The translations under genes were made by a program, and so were the position numbers. DNA of 32,218 bases, taken from the NCBI GenBank assembly GCA_963519075.1, contig CAUQMH010000010.1:1-32218 (forward strand), in the 5' to 3' direction. The notes under the pieces were generated by a model. That model was not told the DNA's origin. It saw only the letters and a list, made by a program, of their open reading frames with translations, and ran no database searches. This document shows, piece by piece, positions 31,337 to 32,218 of this stretch (the first letter of the stretch is position 1; each line of letters starts with the position of its first letter). The DNA is from JABCPE02 sp963519075 (GTDB lineage Bacteria > Bacteroidota > Bacteroidia > Flavobacteriales > Weeksellaceae).

Positions 31337-32080
31337 ATGGAAACAAGAAATTATTTAGATTCAACTTACCTCAAAACTTCTGCTCAGTCAGGACTTTCTG
31401 AGGAAGAGACATTGAAAAAGGTATATGATTTGGCTCAGGAAGCTGCGGATAATGAGCTGTTTGCGGTGATGATTCGCCCGCAGTATGTGAAACAGATTAA
31501 GCAGTTTTTGAGCGAGAAAAATTCTGCTGTGAAAGTGGGAACAGTGATAGGTTTTCACGAAGGGACAGCTCCTGTGTACGAAAAACTGAAAGAAGCACAG
31601 CAGGCGATAGATGATGGAGCAGATGAGCTGGATTTTGTAATCAACTATGAAGCCTTTAAAAAAGGAAGTCTGGAAGCGCTTAAATTTGAGTTTCTACGAT
31701 GCACAGAGCTTTGTATGAAAAATAACAAGGTAGCAAAATGGATTATAGAAATAGCAGCTTTGACCGATGAACAGATCGCTTCTATTACTAAAAACATCGT
31801 AAAATGGGCGATGATTAGTTTTACAAAAGAACAGCTTTCCAATATTTTCATCAAATCTTCTACTGGTTTTTATCAAACTCAGGATGGAAAACCAAACGGC
31901 GCGACCAAAGAAGGCATAAAAATCATGCTGGACAATGCAGATGTCCTGCCAGTAAAAGCCGCAGGCGGAATCAGAACCAAAGAAGAAGCCGAAGAAATGA
32001 TAAAAATGGGAGTGAAACGAATAGGAACATCCTCTGCATTAGCATTGATAGGGAAGGAGCAGAGTGGCTCTGGATACTAA
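31337..32080 (+). CDS. deoC: Deoxyribose-phosphate aldolase
   Basis: This class I aldolase cleaves 2-deoxyribose 5-phosphate to glyceraldehyde 3-phosphate and acetaldehyde in deoxynucleoside salvage. The 247 residues form a TIM barrel with the family's landmarks: LDSTYLKTSA at 7-16, GTVIGFHEG at 68-76, the catalytic Asp in ADELDFVIN (D99), the Schiff-base Lys in FIKSSTGF (K173), and the proton-relay Lys in VKAAGGIR (K207). The Cys usual in the early CVxP block is replaced by AVMIRP. The message is probably leaderless: the promoter ends 4 bases before the ATG, and the conserved N-terminus excludes a later start. A terminator follows. Confidence 0.95.
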   Translation: METRNYLDSTYLKTSAQSGLSEEETLKKVYDLAQEAADNELFAVMIRPQYVKQIKQFLSEKNSAVKVGTVIGFHEGTAPVYEKLKEAQQAIDDGADELDFVINYEAFKKGSLEALKFEFLRCTELCMKNNKVAKWIIEIAALTDEQIASITKNIVKWAMISFTKEQLSNIFIKSSTGFYQTQDGKPNGATKEGIKIMLDNADVLPVKAAGGIRTKEEAEEMIKMGVKRIGTSSALALIGKEQSGSGY

Positions 32081-32087
32081 AAATAAA

Positions 32088-32121
32088 AAAGTCAGGATTT
32101 TTTGTCCTGACTTTCTTTTTT
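32088..32121. terminator. Terminator after deoC, probably shared with the convergent gene
   Basis: A 10-bp perfect stem (AAAGTCAGGA / TCCTGACTTT) with a 7-base loop, followed by CTTTTTTT; the left side is A-rich, so it can serve the minus strand too. Confidence 0.88.
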
Positions 32122-32218
32122 TATAGGGATTTAAATTGTTCCAAAGTTCTGATATCATTTTCGAAAAACATACGAATATCTGACATTTGGTAAAGAAGCA
32201 TTACGATTCGCTCTATTC
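32121..32218 (-). CDS. C-terminal end of an unidentified gene, cut off by the window
   Basis: On the minus strand an open frame enters from the right edge and ends in TAA at 32123-32121. The 31 visible residues end MSDIRMFFENDIRTLEQFKSL and look helical. The frame is open to the edge, sits head-on to deoC and abuts a bidirectional terminator, which supports a real gene. Too short to assign; the other two minus-strand frames contain stops. Confidence 0.55.
   Translation of the reverse strand, partial: IERIVMLLYQMSDIRMFFENDIRTLEQFKSL

Overview
The window is about 32 kb of low-GC chromosome from a member of the Bacteroidota, almost certainly a flavobacterium of the Weeksellaceae (Chryseobacterium-like). 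The evidence is the protein content (S46 dipeptidyl-peptidase, TIGR02757, DUF4268, DUF4197, GIN-domain and TMF-type surface proteins, a fused acyltransferase of the ornithine-lipid type) and the promoters. The promoters repeatedly show the phylum's TAnnTTTG -7 box, often with a TTG about 19-21 bases upstream. A-rich sequence rather than Shine-Dalgarno motifs precedes most starts. The genus cannot be fixed from the sequence alone.

Layout. 1-2.5 kb: 3' part of a Na+/solute symporter, convergent with class I fructose-1,6-bisphosphatase. 2.6-5.9 kb: aspartate kinase overlapping a two-domain acyltransferase (PlsC + GNAT, OlsF-like), then tRNA-Phe with its own promoter and terminator. 5.9-8.0 kb: recF on the minus strand, a 374-base gap holding a probable unannotated structured RNA, and a frameshifted DUF4197 lipoprotein gene. 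8.1-10.5 kb: S46 peptidase (DPP11 type by its specificity residue) and, on the minus strand, the 93-nt SRP RNA. 10.6-16.7 kb: two plus-strand runs of envelope and sugar genes (GT2 glycosyltransferase, a small membrane protein, a GIN-domain lipoprotein and a phosphohexomutase; then an SH3-like protein, KdsB and a LolA-like protein). 16.8-18.1 kb: ffh on the minus strand, so both the RNA and the protein of the signal recognition particle lie within 8 kb. 18.2-20.8 kb: a short promoter-to-terminator transcript, then a long repeat-built surface protein gene broken by one in-frame TAG. 20.9-25.0 kb: a minus-strand iron-uptake-type cluster (TonB-dependent receptor, lipoprotein, PepSY membrane protein). 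25.1-28.1 kb: a large secreted M16 peptidase. 28.2-32.1 kb: a plus-strand series of RNase Z, outer membrane phospholipase A, TIGR02757 protein, DUF4268 protein and deoC. The final 98 bases hold the C-terminal end of an unknown minus-strand gene.

Most genes are housekeeping or envelope functions. The parts least explained by routine annotation are the RNAs (SRP RNA, the 7.1-7.3 kb structured RNA, the 18.24-18.41 kb short transcript), the two disrupted exported-protein genes, the two-class repeat architecture of the surface protein, a probably leaderless deoC, and a 5'-end hairpin ahead of the PepSY gene. I found no CRISPR array, insertion sequence, prophage or toxin-antitoxin system.
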